NCBI GenBank assembly: GCA_013400975.1
Contig: WBMZ01011748.1
Location: forward strand, 107,109-171,108
DNA length: 64,000 nucleotides
Source: Atrichornis clamosus
Lineage: Eukaryota; Chordata; Aves; Passeriformes; Menuridae
Reading direction: 5' to 3'
How positions within the stretch are numbered: position 1 is the first letter of the stretch; each line of letters opens with the position of its first letter. Positions 1-12,400 of this stretch are shown here, piece after piece. Below the pieces are notes generated by a model. That model was not told the DNA's origin. It saw nothing but the letters and a program-made list of their open reading frames with translations, and did not search any database. The translations under genes were made by a program, and so were the position numbers.

Positions 1-3000
1 TAAAGCTTAGATGAACACCACTGCAATGCTTTGGGCCACTTTCTGGGTGTTTCTGATGTTTCCTGCCCTACAGATGTTCATGGTATCACCACCACTGTCC
101 TTAAACAAAACGCTTTCAAGGTCCCTCCAGGACAGATGTAAGGGCTCCTCAACACTGGGCTTGGGGCCCACCAGTCTGGCTTTTAAACCTCCTATCTCCC
201 ATTCCTACTATTTGGGGATTTAAAAGTTGCATGAGCCAGTTCTCACAAATGAAACAGGAAGTGTGGAGAGAAATCTTTTTACTGGGAAAAGGCACACCTA
301 GGACAGACATTCCCCCTAACTCAGGCCCTCCTTTCCAGCTCCCTGCTCCTGCCTTTCACTCAAGCATGTTTGCTGACCCCAACAAAATTTCTCTAGATAT
401 TGCCTCCAACCAAGCTCACTCCACAGAGCCTGCAATGCCACTAAAAATCCACCCTGGCTATTTAATTAGAGTGAATAATTGTGATTAATGCTCCCAGTGG
501 TGATGTGACCGAGAAGTCACTGGCAAGAGCAGCAGCACCAGGACTGCACAGGAGGTGACTGCAGAAGCCACAACTCATCCTGGCTGCCTACATGCCATGA
601 GCCTCCACTGCTTTAAACAAAGGATGAAGATGAGTAATTTCAGACAAAAGAATGAGCCATCAGCAAAACTTCTCACATACAAATATCTGAACTGGATTAG
701 GTACCTGTGCTATAAGTCTCTTTTTTCTTTTCTTCTTTTTTAAGCTTTTCACATTTTGTTTCCTTCCTCCAGATTTCCAAATTCTTACCCACTGCTGAAG
801 GAGTTGAGCTGAAGTATTCCCTGAAGGCTGAAGTGTTCCCAATACCTTCCAGATCAAGATGAACCAGAGATTTCAATAAATCTAGTCCCTATTTGCCCCA
901 CAAGCACCCCTATAAATTTCTGTTGCAATATCTTTCCTTGTCTTCTCAGGCTCTCAAAAGCATTTATGTGCTGGACCAGAAAGAAATGGGACCCAACAAA
1001 GAAAACCTACCCTGAAGATAAATGTAAATATAGAGGGGATAAACTGCCTTGGTGTAATGTAGAGACAAGTCACCACTAAGTTGACCTGAATGATGGCCAA
1101 GCCAAACTGTCCCCTGACCACCAGATGGGTTTTGTGGTCGTGCAGGACAGTTGGTAAGAATAAGAGATTTCAGCAGCACTTGCAGCCTGGGAAAAGCTCC
1201 TTACACCTGCTCAGGACATGCCATCTGTAGCATGACTATTAATGTGCTCTGAAATGACGGTCCCGTCCCTCCTGAAAGAGCTTATGCTGATGATAAATGA
1301 AACTCATTCTCATAGTCCTGTCTTAAATGCTGATGGGGGAAGAGCTTTTTAGAAGTGCTCATAAAACCTGCCCAAACTATCAGTAATGCAGTGTCGTGAC
1401 TTAGTCTGAATGTGTCCCAGTTCTGTGAAAAAATAAGGGAGAAAGAAGAAGTGAGAAACAGCCAATGTGACAACAGAAAAGCAGATCTTGGTCTCCCCTG
1501 AAATTCCTGGACAGCTTGAAATCCCTTTGAGGAAATCTGAAATCATTTCCTCTTCTGAAAGCTTAGTGAACAGGTCAAAAATATACCTGTCTTTCCAAGA
1601 CAAGCATCCTGTTTCCCTGAATGATTTTATGCAAATTAGATTAACCAGCCCTTGCTCTCCTGCTCTGAGCCCAGAGCCACTTGAAATGCAAACACTTAGG
1701 AATGTACAGGAAAATCTTCTGACATACAACAAACGTGGTCCTAGGTGACAAGAGGTTGCCAATTTGGTAAATCACTATTAAACAGCTGACTGGATAAAGC
1801 ACATTTCCAGGAGATGGGTGGTATGTGGCAGTTCCCTGGCTCACTGGCCACCTGGAAATGCTCCACTGCGCTGGGGCAAGTCCCAGGAGCAATGGGGTGG
1901 GAGGATGCCAACACCTCTCACTCTGCAAATGCTGTGGTTCCAAGGAAGAAAAACAGAAGTGAAACAAAGCCTAGTGGAGCAGGTGGCAGGAAGAGCAGTC
2001 ATTTCTCTCCTCCTCCCCCAAACCCATTATTTACAGTAAAGTATAAACCCAAGTGTCCCTAAAAATACAAGTTCAGGCTTCCGCGGCACTGTCTGACAGC
2101 CACTTGTCTCCAGCTTTCCAAGCCCTACGAGCCCCTACTGCCTCCTCACTGCCTCCCTCCTTTCGCCCCTTTATTTTCAGTCTTTACGTTTTTCTCCCTT
2201 TTTCACATCCTGCTTTTCCCTGTTTCATTTTCCACCACAGTGCTGCTGAGGATGGCAAGGCATCCATCTGATGCCAGGTATCCACCTGGTATCCATGCAA
2301 AAAGGAGGGTGAAGGACTTGGTCAGAGTCACTCACCCCATGGTTTCATCTCGAGAGGGGTGCAGAGACAGGACTGGTGGGAGGGTTTCTCCTTCCCCCAC
2401 CCATAATTCTCTGATTGTGGCACCTGAACACAACGTAAATTAAAGCTAAAAGCACCTAAAAGCATGGAAAATGAAACAGGCTAATTCAGAAAAGTGAAAG
2501 TGCATCTGATTTAGTTATTGAGAAATGAATAAATGGCAATTCCAAGGCTGCAAAATTGTTCCATCCTGTAGAAGAATATATATACTTAAAAGAAAGGGCA
2601 ATAAAGGTGGGCTGAGAACATTCTCCATTTATGCAATTACTCCTCTAGGACCTGGCTGTGCTGGCATACCAGTATTTAGCAATTCTCCCTCTCAGCAAAA
2701 GATTCACATTTCTCAGGTAACTCACTTTTTTACTGGTTGTGTTTCTGCAAATGAATGTTTTGGTTCTTTTGAAAAAAATTGTTAATTGAGCATTGCTGCC
2801 ATGTCATTATTCACACAAGGGTATCTGTCATGAAAGGTCTTGATTTTCGTGGATTTTCTACACCACAAAACCTCATGCAAACTATACTTAAGACTGATTT
2901 CCATCAAGCATTCCCATCATTCCCTGATTTTTGTAACATATGGAGGAAGATCTCACGCCACCTCTCAACCTACCAACTAGTTTTCTCAGCCTTGTCACAG

Positions 3001-3654
3001 GACAGAGCTCCCCCTGTCATGTCTCAGGCACACTTGAAACGACAGCTCTCGCAGTGCTCCCGAAATGCACCCCAGGATCCCAGAGGGTCCTGTGTGAGAG
3101 ACCCAGGACACTCAGCCTGGAGGGCCTCCTGCTCAGAGGGTGTCATGTCATCCCTTCTCAGGCAGGAAGGAGGGCAGTGAGCCTTCCAGGGGCGATTCCA
3201 CTCTATTTATTCCTACTGACGTCTGCGCTGTGGCACTCCTGGAGAAGCAGCCTTGCTTTCAAACAGGCTCAATCACCTCCCACCTGTCCCCAAACCAGTC
3301 AGACTTACCCAGCACTCAGGCACACCATTTTCGAGGCACAGCCTGGTTTTCTGGGTACAGATCACATTTGGGAATAGCTGCTGCTCACACAAAACCCCCT
3401 CAGCATTCACCTGCAAGGCCGTTTTTCCCTCGCACGTGGTGCTACCACAGCACAAGTGCCCAACACACTGTGCCGTTCCACGCCTGCCAAACCACACTTC
3501 AACACGCTGACCACACACATTCTTCACCTTCCAAAGCGAAACCCTCAGTGCTCGGCCTGGACTGAAAAGATACCATCACTCCACCATTTCATCCCAGCTT
3601 CCTCAGGAACAAGCCGAGATTCCACTCACGTGGGTGAATGCATGCGTGCACTTG
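1..3654. other. Intron 2 sequence without recognised elements
   Basis: Unique-looking intronic DNA. Several pyrimidine-rich stretches (for example 2140-2240, ending CCACAG) could act as cryptic acceptors on the plus strand, but no coding exon follows. Open frames are short and on both strands. Confidence 0.7.
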
Positions 3655-3915
3655 TGAGCTTTAACAGTTAGCTAACTTCAAAGGCGTCAAAGATAATTAT
3701 TTTCTACCAACTTCATGGAAACAGGCAGCTGGATGGCAAAGGATGCTGGACACAGGCTTTCACGAGGTTTATCTCCAACAGCTTTTAATCCTGTCGGCCC
3801 CTTTCTCCAGTCAATTACAGCAGCCTCAGTGTTGCCAAAAAAGTAATGGGAGTGAGAGACTATAGGTATAAGCAGACATAATAGAATCCTAATTTAATTA
3901 GGGAAGTACTCAATC
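3655..3915. promoter_or_regulatory. AT-rich block with palindromic homeodomain (P3-type) site
   Basis: This is an intronic block with dense TAAT/ATTA cores, for example GATAATTATTTT near 3691 and TAATTTAATTA at 3890-3900. The latter fits TAAT-N3-ATTA, the dimer site of paired-class homeodomain proteins, and the TAATYYAATTA form described for PHOX2/ALX/ARX-type factors. Motif presence is directly seen; enhancer function is inference. It may simply be AT-rich intron. Confidence 0.25.
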
Positions 3916-6900
3916 AACCAAGAGACATAAATACAAAGGAAACCAGGTTTATTAGTTCTGGTGCTTGCAGAAATGCCCATTTCATCCCTGATTACTGGGG
4001 GAGGGGTAAAACAAATCAGTAATCTTAACAGCACAGTGCTGGTTTGCTCTTTTAGAAAAAGTTAATTACAAAACCAACCAAAACTCAAGAGCTTCTAGAA
4101 ACACCACACTCACAATAGGCAAGTAACTGAGCTTATTATGGGGAGAGCTGGGTTCTGGCTTAATTCTAGTTACAAAACACAAACTGTAGCTGGGCCAGCC
4201 TCATGGGAAGTAGTTATCAACCCCAGTTCTCAGGTCAAATTTAGATGGGTGCTTCTCAGTGACTCCAATATTTTGCTTTTCCCTATATAACAGGAAAGTC
4301 AGGATCACTGGGTGTAACAACGCACTCCAAGAGACTTTAGAAGGAGAAGGTGAAGGCACCAACTCCCCAGGGCAGCACGGAGCCCACTAGAGCCAGAAAA
4401 CTCCATCCTTTGCTACCCCATCCTCATTTGGGGCCGGCAGGTTCAGAGCCAGTGGCTGTATGCAAGATTTGTGCTTTAATGCCTGAGAGCTTAATAGTGC
4501 AAAGTGACTAACGAGGGGCTGGGGAACTATTTGGAGATTAACTAACTGATTTCATGTTACAAAAGGGCAAGTTGTAATTTTAGGATTAGAAATCCAGATT
4601 TTTGGATGTCAATACCTTGGCATAAGGAAAGGGCCTGAAGCAGTGGCACGATGACGCTCTAATCCATCCACAAGGAACCAAGAGGGCAAGCAGGGAATGA
4701 GCCATCCATGCCAAGAAACACCAAAGAAATACAATAAATCCACTGCAAACACCATGTTTTGTGTTCTCCTGTAACAATGGGTGGGCTGACACGCTCCTCC
4801 ACGCAGACTCCCACTGCCTTCACTGGGATTATCCTGCTACAGCCACAAGATTTCAGCTCCTACCCAGATGTGGCAGAGTTCACCTCACCATCAGATGGAT
4901 CCAAGAGGAGTCCTCCACCAGACAACAATTCCCACCTCTCCCTGCAGCCTCCAGTTACTGCTGGCAGCCCTGACAGGTACCAAAAAAAGGAATAATTAAA
5001 TGCCAGACAGAGACAAATATATGGGAATATATATGGGAAGCCATGTGGTGAGACTGTCTGAGCATCCCGTTCTGGCACTAATTTAGCAAGACCGAGATCA
5101 CACAACCACACTGCTCTTCTTCCATCCTTGCTTCAGTTTAAATGAGGTATTTAACCATCCCCAAAGGACTGTGACCTTTCTAATATCCCAAGAAGTCTCA
5201 GCTTCACTGTGCCCTCCAGGTTTATCCCTCCATGATAAGGACAGACCCTTCACTGCAACTCGGCAAAGTCCTCAGCCCCCCTGTATGGGTGCATCTCCAC
5301 CAGCTCAGCCTTTTTTAAGTCTCCAGTAAAAACCCACTGGATCCCCATTGCCCCAGAAAAGGTGCAGGGGAGCAGTGGGTCACTCTCAACACTTATCGTA
5401 CCTACATATATACAGATGTATATATCCATCCCTGTACATACATATTCACTCACACGAATGTACCTACGTGCAATACATGCAAAGTGCTGAATCAGCACAT
5501 CCTGGTTTCCTATTATTGCTGCTGGGCCATCAAGATAACCACCAGAGGAGTTAGGGATGAAGTTTGATAAAGACATGACTATTGAAGAAGAAAAACAGTC
5601 CTCTTGCTGCCTGCTGTAACCAGGGCACTGTCTGAAGGTACATTAAACACAATATTTATCTTACCAGGCACAAAGGGGCTTTATGTTTTGAGATTTTTTA
5701 ACTTCCAGTTAGAGGGAATTTTGCAGGCTCATAAAAAGAAAGAAAAAAAAAATCACTGTAAGGTGAACACAATTTACCAATGAATTTTTCATTTAGTTTG
5801 GTTCATTTTTCATCTTTCCTTCCTTTCTTCATCCAGTTTTTCCTCTCTCTCCCCATCTCTTCCAGTTTACACTACTTAAAATTTACGAAGTTTGAAACAA
5901 ATAAAGCCAGACTGAAAATACACAGTCAGTCTTCAATGTTGCAGAGGTTAAAAATAGGCTTTAAACCAGCTAATGTCAGCATCAGCATGAAAGAAAGGAC
6001 ACCCTGACAGCTCTAATTATTACATTCTCTTGTTTTGCACTTTTGAAGAGCAGCAATTAAATCTCTGCTTGGGCTTATAAGGAAAAAGTAAAGTGCTCTG
6101 CACCTGCAAAACAGATTCTGTTCCATGGGAGGATTTCAGCTCCCCAAAGCACATTATCCAGGGCAGCCTGCAGAACAAAACCCATCCTCCCCTTTCCAAC
6201 CACCGAGGATTTTGCTGCCGGTTCACGGGGAAGAATACTAATAATGGCAACCCCTCCTCTTCTGCCTTTGCTGGATAGATTTATTTAAGAAAAAGCTCAC
6301 CATTTCAGGACAAAACCGCTGCAGTCTATGTATGTGCAATGCCTGAAACTGCCATATGGTGATAAGAGTAGTTTTATTCATAATCATTTTTAATGCAGTA
6401 GCCTCCGGGGACTTGAACTAGGTCACTTTCCCATCAAGGCTCACTACAAGCCGTTAAATAAGTGGTGCACACAGGGCCCCTTTAAGCATCCTGTATAAAC
6501 GAGTAATTCTGTTCACTAAAAAAGAGAGAAACAAGCACTGCAGTTTGTGAAAACTATTTTCTGCCACTCATAAATATAAATTCTTCGATGCTCAGTGTTT
6601 GCAGCTGTTCCTCTCACCATCGTGGAGGGTCTCTCATTTATTCCAACTACCTGTCTTTGGGACACCCACTGGTCCCAGAGACCTCTACTCTTGTTAAATC
6701 TGCTGGGATGAGCCAGGAGGTTGGAAATCTCCCTGACTCTGAGACAGAGGAGACTCACTGATAGCCATGCCTGTTTCACAGCTTCATTTCTTTAGGAAAT
6801 TCAGCTAAAAAGCATATCATCGCTTTCATGCTCAATTCCAGGCTGGCACCGAGTAAAGATAGCTTGAAAAAAAAAACAAACCCAAACTCCAAAACAACAG

Positions 6901-7499
6901 AAACGAAACTCCCCAAAAACCCCCAAGAAACTATGTGAAAACAAAGTCAAGCCTCTCCATGGAAAACGAAGTTTTAACTTGCAGAAATGTGGTTTTTTTG
7001 GGTTGGGTTTTTCTTCCCTAATGCAAACCAGTTTTGAGCAAGAGTGTCTGGGCATCCCCTCTCCGTGACGAAGGGAGGACTTGGTATGCGCAGGAAGGGC
7101 AGGCACCAGCTGGGACGTCAGGAGAAGAAAGGCACAGTGTTTCCATAAAGCCAGTGGAAAAAAAAATATAGCTGGGAACATTTTTCTGGCAGAAAACGTT
7201 CACTTATGGAAGCAAAGCACTGATAGCCAAGGAGAAAGCTGAGCTCGCTGAGCCAGCTCTCCCGCTCCCAGGGACACCTGCAAGTTGTCTTCTGTGGGAA
7301 CAGCCAGATGGGGACATAAAAAAGGCTGCCTGGGCTCCATCCCCAAACCCAAGTGATCACTAACACCTTCCAGTTGATCTCAGAGGGTTTTGCATCAGCC
7401 ATTGACCCAAGGACTTTGGATCTCCTTATGGAAGTAGACAAATCCCATCCATTCTGCGTGGAGATGGACCAGCCTTTCCCACCCTACATGAATCGTCTG
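3916..7499. other. Intron 2 sequence without recognised elements
   Basis: Nothing coding recognised. It contains a TA/CA-rich patch at 5400-5480 (CATATATACAGATGTATATA and similar), a duplicated ATATATGGGAA word near 5020-5038, and a plus-strand pyrimidine tract at 5800-5867 ending CCAG with no exon after it. An upstream part of the candidate LTR could lie in 7200-7499. Confidence 0.65.
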
Positions 7500-7709
7500 C
7501 CTGGGACGTCGATTTAGATCCTGCCTAACACGGTCAACAGTCTGCTTAAAATACTTCTATCGTCTTTTTCCAGCCTGAGGAAAGGACTGAGCATGCCCCA
7601 AGGCTCAGGCAGCTCCTCCAGCCCGCCTGGCTGTTCTAATAAAAGACTTTACTTCTCACTACAAACCTGGTGTTCTTCTGTCCCTGGTTCAGCGTGGCTA
7701 CAGCGAACA
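7500..7709 (+). mobile_element. Candidate solo LTR fragment of an endogenous retrovirus
   Basis: The right-hand part has retroviral R-U5 architecture. There is a TATA-like CTTAAAATA near 7546, a polyadenylation signal AATAAAA at 7638-7644, then GGTGTTCTTCTG and an end resembling a U5 terminus (GCTACAGCGAACA, ending CA at 7709). No gag, pol or env sequence was seen nearby, so it would be a solo LTR or fragment. The left edge is not resolved and no target-site duplication was identified, so the start is approximate. It could alternatively be unique sequence with a chance AATAAA. Confidence 0.4.
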
Positions 7710-9307
7710 CTACTTCTAAGTGCTTGCTGATTACGTATACAAAAAGATTTAAATTTAAAAAAAATGTATCTCTACTTCATACAGTTTAAATTTACTCCAA
7801 ATTTTACAGGTCTTGAAAACTTTTAATTCAACTTATTAGTCTAGGAAAAAAATCAGTTATCCCTATTAAGCTTACTGTGCAAAACAAAAATGCCATATCC
7901 CTCCTTGACTTGGCCCTCGATCGCTGACCTTATAATGGAGCAAAATAATGTGATAACGTCCTTGCAAGGTACTTCATCACAGTAATAATGTCACCCAAGA
8001 TAACTCGAGGGTGTGCTTCTGGTGTTTGTCTTTACCCTGTAAGTCAGGAGTTTATCTGCTGGTTGCAAGGGCCAAGAATAAAAGAGCATATTTGAAGGTG
8101 CACGTCATGCGCAGTCCCGATTGCGGGAGGCCTCGCATTCCTCCTGTCACACAAACTGCTCTGCAGTTGCTGCTGGCTGTGGCATGTAGTGGTTCAGGGG
8201 CAAACATCCACAGTCAGCGTGTCCCCCCGGAGCTCCCACTGCCCAGCGGGACCTGGGACCACTTCTGAGCATTGCCAGGGCTCGGGAAGCTGAAGAGCAC
8301 CACTGACAAACTCATGAAGCAACTCCAAGAGTTTAACTCGTGAAACTCAGGAAGCACAGATGAAAAAAAAGTCCAATCTATGAATGTTCAAGCCAGCAGC
8401 TCTGCCTGTCCCTGCACCAGGACTGTGGCTTTTTCCACTGCTTTTCTCCACCCAGAGGGCTGTGTGCCTGCGAGCATGCCATGAGCACCAACAGCCCCAG
8501 TACAAATAGGGCTACCACAATTTGTCCCTCAAAGTACCTTAGCCCTTCTCAGTACTAGTAGTAAAAGTCTAGTACTTATATTTTTCTGGGTGCAGAACAC
8601 CTGCTTTATTTTTAAAGCCTAATGTTTATCCTGACAGATTTCCTCCAACAGTCATGTAATAGATTTCATACCTTATGGAGGTGTTACAAAAGTCTTACTG
8701 ACTCTAAGCAATACCACTTATCAATTCCAGGTAGACTGCTCTTCTGTTGACATGAGGATGGAAGTTAAAGTAAGTCCTGAAAGATGTTCTTTTTTTGGCA
8801 AGTCTTATGAGCCAGCTCAGCACATTCCCATCTCCTGCTTCGTCTAAAAATAATAAACCTTCCAAAGCGAGCAGTGGGGATGATCTGTGCTGAGCTCAGG
8901 CACGCAGCCTGCCCAGCCAGCTCTGCTGCTCCCACCTCCAGCCCCGCCTGGGAAACACCAGTGCCTTGAACCAGGAATGGTGTCCGGCCAGCGCTGCCAG
9001 TAAAAGGTCACGGTGCTCAGCGGGATGTGGAGATCTTCCCTTGGCTTCCCAGGGATTAGCCATTGTCCACAGGCGAAGGGAACATGCACCACATCCTGGT
9101 ACTGATGGTGCAGAAACCAGACATTCATCAGGCTGTCCCTCTCTGGGCCTGCTGGTGGGGGCGTCACCTGGACATCCACTTCTCATGTGGGGATGGCAAG
9201 AAAGCAGCAGAGCTAAAACAAGACTGGCTCAGCTCAGTTCCTCACACCTGATGACTCCGTGGACAAAACCAGCACCCTGAATTTTTCCTTTTTTTTAAAC
9301 ATGCGAG

Positions 9308-9395
9308 GATATGGGTTGGAAGTGACCTCCAGCTGGTCCAACCCCCACCCAAGGCAGGGCCACCATGGATCATGGCCACTCAGGTCCTGGAGCCA
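9308..9395 (-). mobile_element. CR1 LINE 3'-end fragment (diverged)
   Basis: The plus strand reads GGATATGGGTTGGAAGTGAC, followed by a variant of the CR1 segment that normally says roughly 'catctagtccaaccccc...caaggcagggccac'. This is the reverse complement of the CR1 3' untranslated end, so the element lies on the minus strand. It is short and diverged. Resemblance fades beyond about 9395, possibly reaching 9440. Confidence 0.7.
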
Positions 9396-9440
9396 ACACA
9401 CAGGAGGGAGCAGGGCTGCAGCACAGAGATGCTGTGGACA

Positions 9441-12400
9441 CTCTATCAGCCACCACGGTGACCCTCCACCACCTCTGCCAGGCCGACAGCACGCCCCGGT
9501 AACTAGCTGTAAATTCAGACTTCCAACAAAGCCAAGAGCTATCAAATTTTAATGCTCTATTAATGGCACAACTCTATCTGAATTCCAGGAGGCATTCTCC
9601 AGCTAGTAAACCTAATCTCCTACCCATGACTTTTCAATTTGCTGCTGTGATATAGGTGCATCCTGCTCCTCTGAACAGCAGGTATGAGATTGCTCTCTCC
9701 TTCGGTGTGATATAAGGGCACCCATGCCACTTACAGTCCCTTCTGCCCCTCTAGTTCTTGCAAATACACCACTGAACACACTCTGGGATTTTCCTATAAC
9801 AGTGTGTGAGAACATGGTGGTTCACAGGAGTGATTTTCTCATTACAGTCATTTGCTCCCTGACTCCTAAAGCCATTTAGTGTAGATGCACAGCGCTCACA
9901 AGAGAAAATGGTCTCAATCTTACAGGAGATTCTTATTTGAACCTTGATCCCAGGACCGATGCCATTCATTCCCAAGGTATCGAGGAGAAAATAGATATTA
10001 AGAGATTAAGAAGGACAAGAAAACACCACGGACAGGGCTTTGCTTCTTGCACCAGCAACACGCAGGGTCCACCACCAGGCCCTTCTGTGATGGTCATTTG
10101 TCTATCAGAGAAGACACTCTCTCACCTCTTCACATCACTGCTGCCTTTTTGTTCTCAGAGCCCCCATCTCTGGCTGTTCCCAAAGCAGGCAGGAAAAGCA
10201 GAGCTGACTGGGTAAAACGCTGTTTTTTTAGGTGGCACAACTGAACCCTCACGCTACGCTGAGCTCAGCTGACCTGACACATCAAAGCCTCTGACTGCTT
10301 TCCAAGCACTGACAGCACTTGCAGAGCCACCAGGACATACAACCCCACTAACAACCCCACAGTTACAGATGAGAAAGGAAAAGATGTAACAAGAAGTGAT
10401 GCTTACCAAAGAGGAGAATGTTTTAGGCACAAGTGGGGCATTACAATGCTGTGATGGTCTTCCCTGGGGTCACCATCAGTCCTCCCTGGACCAAAAGTGA
10501 CCACTTTGCCAGTAAAGGCAGGAGAGCTGGGTATGTAAAAGCCACACCTTTTCGGGTGACACATTATCTGGCCGTGGCTGAACTCATCCATGGGTTGGGG
10601 TCTGAGCAGGGTACCCACTGGGCTTTGCTGCACACCGGGAAAAAGGGACCGCAAGTCCTGCTGTTCCTACAGCAAACCCATCCCACTGCATATACTCTTT
10701 CCAGAAAATAACATACCTTTGGACATTTGGGAGATGAAAGAGCAACAGAATTCAGTCATTCCTTCCAACAGAGGGAATGTGTTCTAAGCAAACAGTCAAA
10801 AAAGCAAAGGGGGATGAGGGGAGAGATGTAAAGCAATTGTCTCATAGAGTTTAGTCTTTAATTAAAAGGGTTGAGCAGAATGTTTCAAACACCACATGGG
10901 TACAATTTAGAGAGCAGTTTGTAAGATGAGTTTTCATCTTCAGCGTGGGCTTTCATGTATTAACAACAAATAGAATTTTTATATTATTTCCATGAACACC
11001 AGCCTTTGTAGAAACCCCAGCTTTTTTACAGTGGCACAGCCAAGGTTCATATCAAACTGTCTGTACAAAAGTCATTCTGTGAAGATCACAAGTAAGTGCC
11101 AGGTATTCCATCAAAAAACCCACCATCTTTCAAAGCCACTCTGAAAAAGGACTCTTATTTCCTTACAGCAAGAAGCCCGTGATGCAGACAGGTACAGGAT
11201 CTGGCCTGGGGACACATGTATGCCACAAACTGTGGAGGGCACAGGGAGCTCTCTGACCTCGTTTGTTGCACTTCATTTAAAACCAGCACAAAGCTTTTCT
11301 ACACATACCAGTATATTTTAAAGGCTGTTTCCTGGATCAACTCCAGACAAATTCATCTATCACCTGCTCATCCTCTCCTGTTCTCTCCTTGTGGGGCCCA
11401 GAGAGACTGAGCAGTGTGGTCCCTAACAGAGCATTACAAGTTGTAATTAGTGCAACATCAGTACCAGATCAAGGTATTTTATCACAGCAACCCACCGCTT
11501 CCTTTACAGGGTGGTTCACTGAAGAGCACAAGGCTGTTCCTGTAACCAAGTGTATTCCCAAACAACAAACTGCCACGCTTCCCAGGTTTTAAAATCTGCT
11601 CCCATGGTGGGGCACATGCCATAAATTCATGGGAGCAAGAGCAGCCTCTGCTCCCTCCCAGGAACAAGCACCCTCACTCGCTTAGCCCCAATCCTTCCAT
11701 CTGCACAGACAAAAACAGGTTCAAAAGAGAGTCTTCTCCATGAGGGATGAGATCTCCCCCAAGTGCTACAGGAATGCAGATCCAGTGCCAGTGCTCAGAG
11801 CTGTCACAGCCCTGTGAAGGCTGGGAAGCTCCTCCTCAGTTCCAGGCACGTCTGCCTACAGAGACCGATGCCTGTGGAGCCCTCCTGCAGCAGAGGATGT
11901 GCATCCCCCAGGACCCCTCTCTTAACCAGACCCCACATATTTCACCAAGGACCCCCCCAGAGCTTCACAAGGCTGACCAGCCCATTCAGCAGCTCCCCGG
12001 GGAGTCAGGAGGACTGGCTAGAAAATGTGGTTTTGGCATCAGTTACCCAAGAAATATAATAAAGTGAGCAATGTCCCTGTTGGGCTGACTGCACCGATGA
12101 GCCAAGGGAGGCACAGAAAGGTCAACAGCCCCGATCCTACCAAAACCAGAAACATGCATCTCTTCAATCCTAGTCCTGTGCTCTGACCACATACGTCTGC
12201 CCCTTTTCAAGTTGTAGCCCACTGGGCATGATCTGACTAATCCTGAAGCAAGGAAACCCTGAAAGTTCCCTTTTCCACAAACAAAAGTTTCTCATCACCC
12301 CAGCTCAATGACTTAAACAGAGAAAAAGTCACAAGCAGACACTGTTGAAAACCCTTTCAAGAGAGATGCCAAATTAATTACCAAACCACCACAGAGTACA

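Noticed and set aside
5780..5870. Strong plus-strand pyrimidine tract ending CCAG, considered as an exon acceptor
   Set aside because: The sequence after it has no extended reading frame with a donor. The only supported gene is on the other strand.
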